Shown here: one piece after another, positions 1-7,041 of the stretch
Position numbering within the stretch: the stretch's first letter is position 1
How the letters are laid out: the number at the start of each line of letters is the position of its first letter
Source: DASRSS01 sp035765515
GTDB lineage: Bacteria; Actinomycetota; Actinomycetes; Mycobacteriales; Jatrophihabitantaceae
Length of the DNA: 25,940 nucleotides
Direction of reading: 5' to 3'
Assembly: GCA_035765515.1 (NCBI GenBank)
Contig: DASTXN010000033.1
Span: 1 to 25,940 of the forward strand
Notes under the pieces: model-generated
Database searches by the model: none
What the model saw: the letters and a program-made list of their open reading frames with translations, nothing else
Told to the model about the DNA's origin: nothing
Translations under genes and position numbers: made by a program

Positions 1-762
1 CTCAGCAACTCCGCCAACGACCGCCGCGTCACGCTGCGGCCCGCGCCAGACGCGATGACGAGACTGACTGCGCTGCTACCCGTCGCGCAAGGCGTCGCCG
101 TCTACGCAGCCCTCGGCCGCGCAGCCGACACGAACATCGCCACCGGCGATGAGCGGGGCCGGGGTCAGGTCATGGCCGACACGCTCGTGGAACGCGTCAC
201 CGGCCAAGCTCACGCCGAGCAGGTGCCCGTCGAGGTCAACCTCGTCATCGACACCGACACCCTCCTCGGCAACGGAACCGAACCCGCGCTGATCGACGGC
301 GTCCCGGTCCCCGCCGCGACCGGCCGCGAGCTCGCCCTGCGCCCGGACGCACCCCGCTGGCTGCGCCGCCTCTACACCCACCCCGACACCGGCGACCTCG
401 TCGCCATGGACAGCAAACGGCGACTGTTCACCAAGAACCAGCGCAAGTTCATCGCGCTGCGCGACCAGGTCTGCCGCACACCCTGGTGCGAAGCACCAAT
501 ACGGCACACCGACCACATCCACCCCGCCGCACACGGCGGCAAAACCAGCACCCACAACGGCGGAGGACTGTGCGTCGCCTGCAACATCGCCAAACAAGCC
601 CCGGGATGGCATGCGCGGCCCGGACCCGCCGGGCGAATAGACCTCATCACCCCCACCGGCCATCGCTACACCAGCCGGCCACCGTCCTTGCCCGGCGCAC
701 GCCAGAGACACTCACCGCTCGAACAGCAGTTCCTCATCGAACTACGCCGTCACGCGGCGTGA
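1..762 (+). CDS. DUF222/HNH endonuclease domain protein (13E12-repeat type), 5' end outside window
   Basis: The reading frame is open from base 1, so only the C-terminal 253 residues are visible. The ATG at 55 lies inside the DUF222 region and is not the true start. The left half resembles the end of DUF222. The right half carries a zinc-type HNH module: a CRTPWC pair, then TDHIHP with the His-Asp-His core, a GG-KTS-HNGG loop, then CVACNIAK giving the second Cys pair and the Asn. These are the ligand and catalytic positions expected of a His-metal finger nuclease. Proteins of this family are multicopy in actinobacterial genomes (the mycobacterial 13E12 repeat family). Their cellular role is not established. 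It ends 13 bases before the convergent TerA-like gene, with no hairpin between them. Nothing else suggests a mobile element here. Confidence 0.9.
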   Translation, partial: LSNSANDRRVTLRPAPDAMTRLTALLPVAQGVAVYAALGRAADTNIATGDERGRGQVMADTLVERVTGQAHAEQVPVEVNLVIDTDTLLGNGTEPALIDGVPVPAATGRELALRPDAPRWLRRLYTHPDTGDLVAMDSKRRLFTKNQRKFIALRDQVCRTPWCEAPIRHTDHIHPAAHGGKTSTHNGGGLCVACNIAKQAPGWHARPGPAGRIDLITPTGHRYTSRPPSLPGARQRHSPLEQQFLIELRRHAA

Positions 763-775
763 CGACCGCACCCCG

Positions 776-1699
776 TCAGTCGACGGGGTTGCGGCCGTCC
801 AGCCACGTGATCCGGTCGTAGCCGTAAGCCCGGCACGCTTCCCGCACGTCACCGTTGAGCGTTTGCATCTCGGCACGCAGCACGAACTCGCCGCGCACGT
901 TGTAGAGCGACATCAACACCGCCAAGTCCCCGCCCTGCAGCGACTCCAGCGGCAGCTCGATGCGTGCCTTGCCGAACGTCTCGACGACAAGCGTGCCGCC
1001 CCATCGCAGCCGTGTCCGCGAGGCCGAATAGGCATACAGCGCAAGCCGATCCAGGTCGCGTGACTGACGCAAGTCCACCTCGACGGTGCCGAACTCGTCG
1101 TGACCGGACAGCAATACCGGACGGCGCGATCCAGGCGGCGCCAACCGGTGATCTCCGTCCGGCGCCAGCACCGACGACAGGCCCGAACGAAGTCGGTACG
1201 CGCACCCCAACTGCAGATCACCCACCTCGGCCGAGACCGCGGCCTCGAACCGCAACGTGCCGATCGCGCTCTGCAACCGGGTGAGCGTCACCGTCGGATC
1301 GGACACCGTCAAGATCACCCGACGGCCGGCCGCAACGCGGACATCGTCACGCACCCGCCGCCGTGGCTCGACACGCGGTGCGCGCGGTCGCTCGGGCGCC
1401 CGGGGCGCCGACGACGCGGCCGGCGCGACAGGCGCCGGCGCGTCCAGATCGAGCGAGGTCGAGACCGGCGCCGGCGGCACGGGGGGCGGCATCGGCGCCG
1501 GTGGCGGGGCCGGTGGCGGCGGAGCCGCGGGCGCAGGCGCCTCAACGCGCGGCGCCGGCGCGCGCTCGGGCCGGTCGAAGGAGATCTTCGGCGGCGACGG
1601 GGCGGCGTCCACGGGCTGCTCGACCTGCCTCGGACGGTGCCGTCGCCGCAGATACGGCAGGTCCTCGCGCCGCGGCGCGAATCGCGGATCGGTGATCAC
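776..1699 (-). CDS. TerA/TerD-superfamily protein with long Pro/Ala-rich N-terminus, acidic site degenerate
   Basis: This 307-aa protein is the last gene of the ter-type operon. Residues 1-120 are rich in Pro, Ala and Arg and look disordered. They include LDLDAPAP at 83-90. Residues about 125-307 align by eye with the TerA-like protein at 4178-4900: GDLQLGCAYRL corresponds to LDLDLGCLYEF, and the closing LNGDVREACRAYGYDRITW corresponds to LNGGQRLLDETYGWGMNW. The acidic DLDL and DADDRSG...GE stretches of the sister protein are replaced by DLQL and LSGHDEFG, so metal binding is probably weakened or lost. The start is a GTG at 1699, seven bases after the TerD-like stop. It has no strong Shine-Dalgarno, which suggests coupling. 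Function is inferred only from family and operon. TerD-superfamily proteins are linked to tellurite and other chemical stress. Confidence 0.8.
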   Translation of the reverse strand: MITDPRFAPRREDLPYLRRRHRPRQVEQPVDAAPSPPKISFDRPERAPAPRVEAPAPAAPPPPAPPPAPMPPPVPPAPVSTSLDLDAPAPVAPAASSAPRAPERPRAPRVEPRRRVRDDVRVAAGRRVILTVSDPTVTLTRLQSAIGTLRFEAAVSAEVGDLQLGCAYRLRSGLSSVLAPDGDHRLAPPGSRRPVLLSGHDEFGTVEVDLRQSRDLDRLALYAYSASRTRLRWGGTLVVETFGKARIELPLESLQGGDLAVLMSLYNVRGEFVLRAEMQTLNGDVREACRAYGYDRITWLDGRNPVD

Positions 1700-1706
1700 G
1701 GGCCGC

Positions 1707-2285
1707 TCACGCGGACAGTCCGTAGTCGGCCAGGACGCCGGCCACTCCCGTCGCGTAGCCCTGGCCGAGCACCTTGAACTTCCACCCGGCGCCGTGGCGG
1801 TACACCTCGGCGAGCGAGACGGCCAGCTCGCTACTCAGCGCCGGCGCGAGATCCTCCGAACGCACCAGCTCGGCGTTGCCCGCCGCATTCAGCGCGCGGA
1901 CGGTGCAGTGCCGCATTTGGCCCAGCGTGCGTCGCAGTGCCGGCCCCTCATTGACGTACAGCACGATCACGATCCGCTCCACGTCCGGCGGCACGGCCGC
2001 AAGATCGATCTCGATCTGGTCCTGATCGTCACCGACGGCCTGCTCCAACTGCTGCACCGACAGCTCTGGCGCGGCGAGCTGGTTGAAGAAGACGAAGTGC
2101 TGGTCGGACAGCGCCCGGCTGCGCGAATCGCACAGCAGCGCGGCGGTGACCAGGTTGTCCGCCAGCGCGGTCTCGCCGCCGACGTCCCACTGCACGCCGA
2201 TTACGAGCCCGGTCAGTCCCGGCACCTCGCGGGTGAGTTCGACATTCGTGCCGCGCTGCAGCACTCCCCTCGGCAACGTCGTCAC
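1707..2285 (-). CDS. TerD-like protein with degenerate calcium site
   Basis: This is a TerD-family protein of about 192 aa. It keeps the N-terminal strand pattern (RGTNVELTREVPGLTGL), the HFVFFNQL segment and the family's C-terminal EVYRHGAGWKFKVLGQGY block. Compared with TerD at 6043-6621, the DFDLDAS acidic strand is ADNLVTAA here, and the GDNLTGEGEGDDE loop is reduced to AVGDDQDQ. Most Ca2+ ligands known from TerD proteins are therefore missing. Two starts are possible. GTG at 2285 lies two bases past the upstream TAG. TTG at 2276 has GGAG eight bases before it and gives an N-terminus closer to the usual TerD length. I list the longer form. The frame stays open further upstream, but that segment reads antisense to nothing known and overlaps the preceding gene. 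Role inferred: a non-metal-binding partner of the other Ter proteins. Confidence 0.85.
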   Translation of the reverse strand: MTTLPRGVLQRGTNVELTREVPGLTGLVIGVQWDVGGETALADNLVTAALLCDSRSRALSDQHFVFFNQLAAPELSVQQLEQAVGDDQDQIEIDLAAVPPDVERIVIVLYVNEGPALRRTLGQMRHCTVRALNAAGNAELVRSEDLAPALSSELAVSLAEVYRHGAGWKFKVLGQGYATGVAGVLADYGLSA

Positions 2286-2287
2286 TC

Positions 2288-2785
2288 CTACAGATCCAGA
2301 TCCGAACCGGTGAACTTCGTGCGCAGAAAGCTGCCCTGTGCAAGCAACGCGTCCGCGTCGTGCGCGCGCGATGCCGCCAGCAGGTCGGCGGCAGAAGACC
2401 ATAACGCCTCGAGCTGCTCGATCAGCGACTCCGACGGTGTCCGCCCGGACGGACGCGGCACGTCGACGATGTCGGGGTCGAGCGCGAGATAGCTGCGCAG
2501 CGTCGTCGGCAGGTAGTCCTCCAGGATGCCGCGGATCGACACGACGGCGTGGATGTCCAGACCGCGCTCGGGATCGGCGCCGTCGATCACCTCGCGCAGC
2601 ATGTCGGTGATCCGCCGCGCGACCACGACCGCCTCACCCGGCATCGCCCCGGAGTGCGAGTTGATGAATCCGACCACCTCGAACATGCGTGCGCGCAGCG
2701 CGTCGGGACTGTCCTGCGGGTCGGGCCCGACCGAATCCTGCGCCTCCTGCCTGACGTCGTCACGCAGGCGCCGAAACCACGTCAC
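2288..2785 (-). CDS. uncharacterised 165-aa protein of the ter operon
   Basis: I do not recognise the family. The protein starts with GTG at 2785 (MTWFRRLRDDVRQEAQ). It is hydrophilic, lacks cysteine, signal peptide and membrane segments, and looks mostly helical. A short acidic tail ends in SDLDL. It sits between TelA (29-bp gap) and the TerD-like gene (stop two bases before that gene's GTG), all on one strand, so it is almost certainly co-transcribed and probably co-translated with the TerD-like gene. The long helices around IRGILEDYLPTTLRSYLAL and LIEQLEALWSSAADLLAASRAHDADALLAQG could form a small helical bundle that docks on TelA or on the TerD domains. That is inference from position only. 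The acidic C-terminus echoes the DLD-type strand of TerD proteins. Confidence 0.8.
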   Translation of the reverse strand: MTWFRRLRDDVRQEAQDSVGPDPQDSPDALRARMFEVVGFINSHSGAMPGEAVVVARRITDMLREVIDGADPERGLDIHAVVSIRGILEDYLPTTLRSYLALDPDIVDVPRPSGRTPSESLIEQLEALWSSAADLLAASRAHDADALLAQGSFLRTKFTGSDLDL

Positions 2786-2814
2786 ATGCCGACTCTAGTG
2801 AGCCGCGCGGGCGA

Positions 2815-4095
2815 TCACGAACCGAGCTGCGTTTGCTCGTTTCCTTCGCCGCGGCGGGTGCGCTCCAAATACGGCTTGGCCCGCTCGATCTGACCTTCCA
2901 GCGCATTGACCGTCTGCGCCATGCTGTCCACCGCCTGCGCGCGGAACGTGTCGAGGGCGTCCATCGTCTGGAACACGTTGTCGAATGCGGTCTGCAGCTT
3001 CTGGATGTCGATCGTGCTGCTCGCGGCCTGCTGGTTGATCTCGCCGCCCTGGATGCGCAGCTGGTTCGAAGTCGCCTCGATCAGGTTGGACGTCGTCGTG
3101 TTCAGCGCGGTGATCTGGTCGAGCACCAGCTTCTGCCGCGACAGCGCCTGGGACACGATCACGGCCGTTCGCAGCGCGGCCACCGTCGTCGTCTGTGCGC
3201 GATCGACGCCCTTGATCAGCTCGATGTTGTTCTTGCGGACGAGGTCCAGCGCCATGTAGCCCTGCACCGAAACAGCGAGCTGGGTCATGATGTCCTGCCG
3301 GCGCTGGCGGATCGCGAACAGCGCATCGGACTTCAGCGCGTTCGCCTCCTCGGTCTTGCCTGCGGCCTCGAGCTCAGCGATCTTCTGCGCGACCGCATCG
3401 TCCAACGCGGAGGCGAGCTGGTTGTACTCGCTCAGCTTGCCCATCAGCGTCCACATGTTGGACTTCTCGGTCTCGATGGCCGCGTTGTCCTTGCGCAGCT
3501 CGTCCTGGCCGGAATCCAGCGACTTGATGATCGCGTTCAGGTGCGTCTGTGCCGTCTCGTACTTGGCGAAGTAACGCTGGATCTTGTCACCGCCGGGCAG
3601 CCACTTGAGCACCTTCTTCGCGCCGGTGAGGTCGGCGCGGTTCGGGTCCAGGTCGGTGACCGTTGTGCGCAGGTCGACCAGCGTCTTCGCCACGCGGGTC
3701 TGCGCGTCACCGCCCGTGCCGCCGCCCTTGCTCGCCTTAACCACCGCCGCCGGACGGTCCAGCATCCGGTTCGACACGGTCGCGACCGCGCGCATGTCCT
3801 TGTCACCCATGGAGGTGATCGCGTCGACCTTCTGGCTGAACTCCGGTGCCCGGTGGTCGAGCGAGGCCAGCTCGGCGGCGAACGCGGCGGCCTTCGCGGC
3901 CAGCTCGGACTGCTTCTCCGGGGGCACCGGGATCGCGCCGGCGGCCTCCTCGTCCCGGACGGCCGGGACGGGCGCCGGCGGATTCAGCACCAGGCCCGTT
4001 CCAGTGGTGATCGGCGCGGGGGCCACGGGCGCAGCCTGCGCCGCCGCGGGCGCAGCGGCCGGGGGCGTCGGGGCGTCGAGGTCGAGCTCGGACAT
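2815..4095 (-). CDS. telA: TelA-family toxic anion resistance protein
   Basis: This 426-aa protein belongs to the TelA/KlaA family, which is associated with tellurite and toxic-anion resistance and found beside TerD genes. The biochemical activity of the family is unknown. The first 75 residues are Pro/Ala-rich with two short acidic/hydrophobic motifs, LDLDAP at 4-9 and LVLNPPAPVPAV further on. The rest is a long, largely helical and probably coiled-coil region containing family landmarks such as KVLKWLPGGDKIQRYFAKYETAQTHL (split here by reading: KVLKWLPGGDK, then IQRYFAKYETAQ), LDLVRKNNIELIKGVDRA, TVAALRTAV and QRKLVLDQI-like sequence. No membrane segment is evident, so it is likely cytosolic or peripheral. 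Start ATG at 4095 is preceded by AAGGAG with good spacing. An 82-bp gap separates it from the TerA-like gene and contains a small GCTCG/CGAGC hairpin at 4118-4132. Confidence 0.92.
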   Translation of the reverse strand: MSELDLDAPTPPAAAPAAAQAAPVAPAPITTGTGLVLNPPAPVPAVRDEEAAGAIPVPPEKQSELAAKAAAFAAELASLDHRAPEFSQKVDAITSMGDKDMRAVATVSNRMLDRPAAVVKASKGGGTGGDAQTRVAKTLVDLRTTVTDLDPNRADLTGAKKVLKWLPGGDKIQRYFAKYETAQTHLNAIIKSLDSGQDELRKDNAAIETEKSNMWTLMGKLSEYNQLASALDDAVAQKIAELEAAGKTEEANALKSDALFAIRQRRQDIMTQLAVSVQGYMALDLVRKNNIELIKGVDRAQTTTVAALRTAVIVSQALSRQKLVLDQITALNTTTSNLIEATSNQLRIQGGEINQQAASSTIDIQKLQTAFDNVFQTMDALDTFRAQAVDSMAQTVNALEGQIERAKPYLERTRRGEGNEQTQLGS

Positions 4096-4177
4096 CGTTG
4101 TCTCCTTGTCCTGCAGTGCTCGTGCAGCGAGCCGTGCAGCTGCGACGGTACCGGTTAGGGCGGCGGGACCGCAGGTG

Positions 4178-4900
4178 CTACTTGCGCCCGGCCGTCCAGT
4201 TCATGCCCCACCCATACGTCTCGTCGAGCAGGCGCTGTCCGCCGTTGAGGTAGTTCACCTCGCGCCGGACGGACAGGTCGCCGCCGGTGCTCTCGAGCAT
4301 CGCAACCGCACAGATCCGGGCACCGTCACGCGGATCGTCCAACCGCACCTCGACCTGCGGGCCGCTGGCCGGGAACAGGGTGACGACACCCGCGGCGTCG
4401 GCCCAGTTCGCCGCGCCCTCGTAGATCAGCGCGAACACCAGCACCCGCTTGAGCTGCGCAGCGAACGCCAGGTCGATGAACAGGTTCTCGCCGGTGCTGC
4501 TGGCACCGGACCGGTCGTCGGCGTCCAGCCAGATCACGCGCTTGTGCTCGCCGCGCGGCTGGGCGGTGAACGAGTTGCCGAGCGCCTGGACGACGCCCTT
4601 GGTGCCGTCGGAGAACTCGTACAGGCAACCGAGGTCCAGGTCCAGCTGCTTGGGCCGGCGGAACAGCCCGCCCCCACCCGAGGGCAGCGCGTTCCAGTTC
4701 AGGTTCACGCGCATCAGCCCGGACGCCGAGCCCTGCTTGGTCAGCGACACCGTCGGCGCCGACTTGGTCAGGCTGACCTTCGCCGGCTGCGCATCCGGCG
4801 GGGGCGGAGGCGGCGGAGTCTGCGCGGATGCGGCCGACGGCGGCGGGGGCGGGGGCGGTGTGGCCGGCTGTGCGGGGCGCTTGGTGTAGTCGATTCCCAT
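4178..4900 (-). CDS. TerA-like tellurium-resistance family protein
   Basis: This 240-aa protein has an N-terminal polyproline region (residues 9-40), then two VSLTK strands at 42-46 and 51-55 resembling the NVSLTK strand of TerD. A TerA/TerD-type beta-sandwich follows. The acidic positions expected to bind Ca2+ are present: LDLDLGCL at about 86-93 and LDADDRSGASSTGENLFIDL at about 125-144. The C-terminal EVNYLNGGQRLLDETYGWGM block is shared with the degenerate paralogue at 776-1699. The protein is soluble with no signal peptide. Its ATG at 4900 is five bases after the DUF475 stop, so the genes are coupled. By family it is a cytosolic Ca2+-dependent stress protein acting with TerD and a TerC-type membrane protein. 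The exact reaction is unknown. The two proline stretches could mediate assembly. Confidence 0.87.
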   Translation of the reverse strand: MGIDYTKRPAQPATPPPPPPPSAASAQTPPPPPPPDAQPAKVSLTKSAPTVSLTKQGSASGLMRVNLNWNALPSGGGGLFRRPKQLDLDLGCLYEFSDGTKGVVQALGNSFTAQPRGEHKRVIWLDADDRSGASSTGENLFIDLAFAAQLKRVLVFALIYEGAANWADAAGVVTLFPASGPQVEVRLDDPRDGARICAVAMLESTGGDLSVRREVNYLNGGQRLLDETYGWGMNWTAGRK

Positions 4901-4905
4901 GTCAG

Positions 4906-6039
4906 TTACAACTCCGATCGGACGGCCGCCGGTTCCCGGGGGGCCAATTCGTCCCCGGCCGCGCGGCGATTACGGACGATCGAGGAGATGAACGCGGCAC
5001 CGATGAACGCCACCCCGATCAGGCCGGTGACGACCTCGGGCACCTCGTACTCGATGGTGATCAGCAGGATCACGGCCAGCGCACCGATCGCCCAGAGCGC
5101 ACCGTGCTCGAGGTATTCGTACTCACTCAGCGTGCCCTTGCGGACGAGGAAGACCGTCAGCGAGCGGATGAACATGGCGCCCACGCCCAGGCCGATCGCG
5201 ATGATGATCGGGTCGGACGTGATCGCGAACGCGCCGACGACGCCGTCGAAGCTGAACGACGCGTCCAGCACCTCCAGGTACAGGAACAGGAAGAACGCGG
5301 CCTTGCCCACCACTTGCATGGTGCGTTTCTTGGCAATCTCGGCCTCGAGTTCGGCCTCGTCCTCGTCCTGGACCTCGCCGGCTTCGTCGAAGAACTCGCC
5401 CAGGCCGTTCACCAGCAAGTACGTCATCAGACCGAGCAGACCCGACACGAGCACCGTGGAGATCCGGTCCGGCTGCGCGGTGTCGGCGGTCTTGCCCAGC
5501 GTGTACGCCGACAGCACGAGCGCACCCATCGCGATGATCACCGACAGCTGGTCCAGCTTGCCGATCCGCGCCAGGGGACGCTCGATCCAGGTGAGCCAGG
5601 TGAGCTCGCGCTCTTCGAAGACGAAGTCGAGGAACAGCATCAGCAGGAACATCCCGCCGAACGCGGCGATCGCGGGGTGCGCCTGGTGCAGCAGGTACCC
5701 GTACGTGCCGTGCTTGTCCGGGTCACCCTTCTCCAGGGCCAGCCGGACCGCCTCGACCGGGTTGAGCTTGGCCGTCGCCGCCACGATGAGCAGCGGGAAG
5801 ACCAGCCGCATCCCGAACACCGCGATCGCGACGCCGACCGTGAGGAACAGCTTCTGCCAGAACGGATTCATCCGCACCAGCACGGTGGCGTTGACGACCG
5901 CGTTGTCGAAGGACAGCGATACTTCGAGGATGGCCAGGATCGCGGTGAGGGCCAGCCCGGTGCCCCCGCCGTACAGGAAGCCGAGGACGAGGCCGGCCGC
6001 GGCGACCAGCAGTGAGCCGCCGAAGGTGCGGAGCAGCAT
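4906..6039 (-). CDS. DUF475/TerC-superfamily integral membrane protein
   Basis: This 377-aa polytopic protein has about ten hydrophobic segments. The TerC-type signature occurs twice, once near residues 39-50 (EVSLSFDNAVVNA) and once near 260-272 (LDASFSFDGVVGAFA). This fits the internal duplication of the TerC superfamily, with acidic intramembrane residues. A highly acidic cytosolic loop (DEAGEVQDEDEAELEAEI) separates the halves, and the tail is short and charged. TerC relatives are proposed to move or sense metal ions, notably Mn2+, and to anchor TerD-type proteins at the membrane. The substrate here cannot be read from sequence. ATG at 6039 lies three bases after the terD stop and the gene ends five bases before the TerA-like ATG, so it is firmly within the operon. 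Confidence 0.92.
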   Translation of the reverse strand: MLLRTFGGSLLVAAAGLVLGFLYGGGTGLALTAILAILEVSLSFDNAVVNATVLVRMNPFWQKLFLTVGVAIAVFGMRLVFPLLIVAATAKLNPVEAVRLALEKGDPDKHGTYGYLLHQAHPAIAAFGGMFLLMLFLDFVFEERELTWLTWIERPLARIGKLDQLSVIIAMGALVLSAYTLGKTADTAQPDRISTVLVSGLLGLMTYLLVNGLGEFFDEAGEVQDEDEAELEAEIAKKRTMQVVGKAAFFLFLYLEVLDASFSFDGVVGAFAITSDPIIIAIGLGVGAMFIRSLTVFLVRKGTLSEYEYLEHGALWAIGALAVILLITIEYEVPEVVTGLIGVAFIGAAFISSIVRNRRAAGDELAPREPAAVRSEL

Positions 6040-6042
6040 CCG

Positions 6043-6621
6043 CTAACCGATGTTGACGCCGAAGTCGCGCGCGATCCCGGCCAGGCCCGTGCTGTAGCCC
6101 TGGCCGACGGCGCGGAACTTCCACTCGGCGCCGTTCCGGTACACCTCGCCGAAGATCATCGCGGTCTCGCTGGACGCGTCCTCGGACAGGTCGTAGCGCG
6201 CGATCTCCGTGCCACCGGCCTGGTTCACGACCCGGATGAACGCGTTGCGCACCTGGCCGAAACTCTGCCCGCGCGCCCCGGCGTCGTAGATCGACACCGC
6301 GAAGACGATCTTGTCGCACTCGGCCGGGACGGCGGCGAGGTTGACCTTGACGGCCTCGTCGTCGCCCTCGCCCTCGCCGGTCAGGTTGTCGCCGGTGTGC
6401 TCGACGGACCCGTCCGGGCTGGTGAGGTTGTTGAAGAAGACGAAGTGCCCGTCGGACAGGATCTTCCCGTCGCTGCCGACCATCAGCGCGCTGGCGTCGA
6501 GGTCGAAGTCCGCGCCCGTGGTGGTGCGAACGTCCCAGCCCAGGCCGACCAACACCGCGGTCAGTCCCGGCGCCTCCTTGGTCAGCGAAACGTTGCCGCC
6601 CTTGCTGAGGCTGACGCTCAT
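6043..6621 (-). CDS. terD: TerD, calcium-binding stress protein
   Basis: This 192-aa protein has canonical TerD length and sequence. It begins with MSVSLSKGGNVSLTKEAPGL. The acidic strand DFDLDASAL (about 39-46), the FVFFNNLTSPDGS segment and the loop HTGDNLTGEGEGDDE (about 76-89) provide the Ca2+ ligands known for the family. The C-terminal EVYRNGAEWKFRAVGQGY block is intact. It is a soluble cytosolic beta-sandwich protein. The family supports resistance to tellurite, oxidants and other envelope or chemical stress. It is the first gene of the seven-gene operon and has the best ribosome site, AGGAGG seven bases before ATG 6621. A possible -10 (TAGGGT, minus strand, 6674-6679) lies upstream, but I see no convincing -35. 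It carries intact ligand residues that the second TerD-like protein lacks. Confidence 0.95.
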   Translation of the reverse strand: MSVSLSKGGNVSLTKEAPGLTAVLVGLGWDVRTTTGADFDLDASALMVGSDGKILSDGHFVFFNNLTSPDGSVEHTGDNLTGEGEGDDEAVKVNLAAVPAECDKIVFAVSIYDAGARGQSFGQVRNAFIRVVNQAGGTEIARYDLSEDASSETAMIFGEVYRNGAEWKFRAVGQGYSTGLAGIARDFGVNIG

Positions 6622-6689
6622 CGTGTGTCCTCCTGGTGCGCGTTGGATCTCGGGCTGGTGAAAACTTGGTCCGACCCTAGTCCAACGGC

Positions 6690-6717
6690 CAGGAGCGCTG
6701 GTTGAGTTCCGCTCCTG
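6690..6717 (-). terminator. 8-bp inverted repeat directly after the 67-aa gene
   Basis: CAGGAGCG (6690-6697) and CGCTCCTG (6710-6717) form a perfect 8-bp stem with a 12-base loop. The repeat begins on the base after the TGA of the 67-aa gene. There is no T-run on either strand, so it would be a tract-less hairpin of the kind common in high-GC actinobacteria. It may end the small gene's transcript before the ter operon, or act as a leader structure for terD. Confidence 0.45.
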
Positions 6718-6921
6718 TCAGGCTGCGACGCTCGCCGCCGCGTGCACGGGCTCGCGGGCGGTCTCCCGCTCGACGGCCAGGACGACGTGGGTGCGGCCGC
6801 AGCGCTCGCAGATCCGCAGGTTGCGCACGCCCCGGGTGCCCCGGAACTGCTGGACGATCCACGAGTGGTCCGCGGGCGCGCAGAATTGGCGGGTGCCGCG
6901 TGACCAGAGGTTGAGGGTCAT
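6718..6921 (-). CDS. small Cys/His protein, 67 aa, unknown function
   Basis: I do not recognise a named family. The protein contains C14, H19, C38-x2-C41 and H45 (core LRICERCGRTHVVLAVERE), an arrangement that could hold one zinc ion as a treble-clef or ribbon-like knuckle. The tail is Ala-rich. It is cytosolic with no signal peptide. ATG 6921 has no Shine-Dalgarno, but a TAATTC hexamer (minus strand, 6928-6933) sits exactly six bases before it, as for leaderless actinobacterial genes. It reads in the same direction as the ter operon 96 bp upstream of terD, separated by the hairpin at 6690-6717, and diverges from the aldo/keto reductase. It could be an accessory of the stress operon or an independent gene. 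Confidence 0.65.
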   Translation of the reverse strand: MTLNLWSRGTRQFCAPADHSWIVQQFRGTRGVRNLRICERCGRTHVVLAVERETAREPVHAAASVAA

Positions 6922-7041
6922 GGCCGCGAATTACCCAGCGCAGGGTGTCCCCAAACCGCCGAGACGCCCGGAAACCGTGGCGATCCGGTCACAACCGGGA
7001 GCCCCTCAACTCACCTCGTTCAAACACGGCACGATGGACAC
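6922..7041. promoter_or_regulatory. divergent intergenic region with two candidate leaderless promoters
   Basis: This 120-bp region separates the 67-aa gene from the aldo/keto reductase. A TAATTC hexamer (minus, 6928-6933) lies six bases from ATG 6921, with TTGGGG about 16 bp further up. On the plus strand a CACGAT hexamer (7030-7035) lies six bases from ATG 7042. Neither gene shows a ribosome site. The -10/N6/ATG spacing is that of actinobacterial leaderless transcripts, but the CACGAT match is weak. Confidence 0.35.

Noticed and set aside
1..762. HNH protein as a homing endonuclease or mobile element
   Set aside because: DUF222/HNH proteins are ordinary multicopy actinobacterial genes. No inverted ends, target duplication, intron or intein is visible.
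1257..2492. 411-aa plus-strand open frame opposite the second TerD/TerA-like genes
   Set aside because: The composition is a GC shadow (Gly/Ala/Arg runs opposite the Pro-rich region), and the real genes occupy the minus strand.
4118..4132. GCTCG/CGAGC hairpin between the TerA-like gene and telA
   Set aside because: A five-base stem without a T-run is expected by chance here and does not support an operon break.
3584..6046. 820-aa plus-strand open frame across the ter operon
   Set aside because: It runs antisense to telA, the TerA-like gene and the DUF475 gene, all with clear family motifs. Its translation is low-complexity Ser/Ala/Arg, the usual high-GC shadow.
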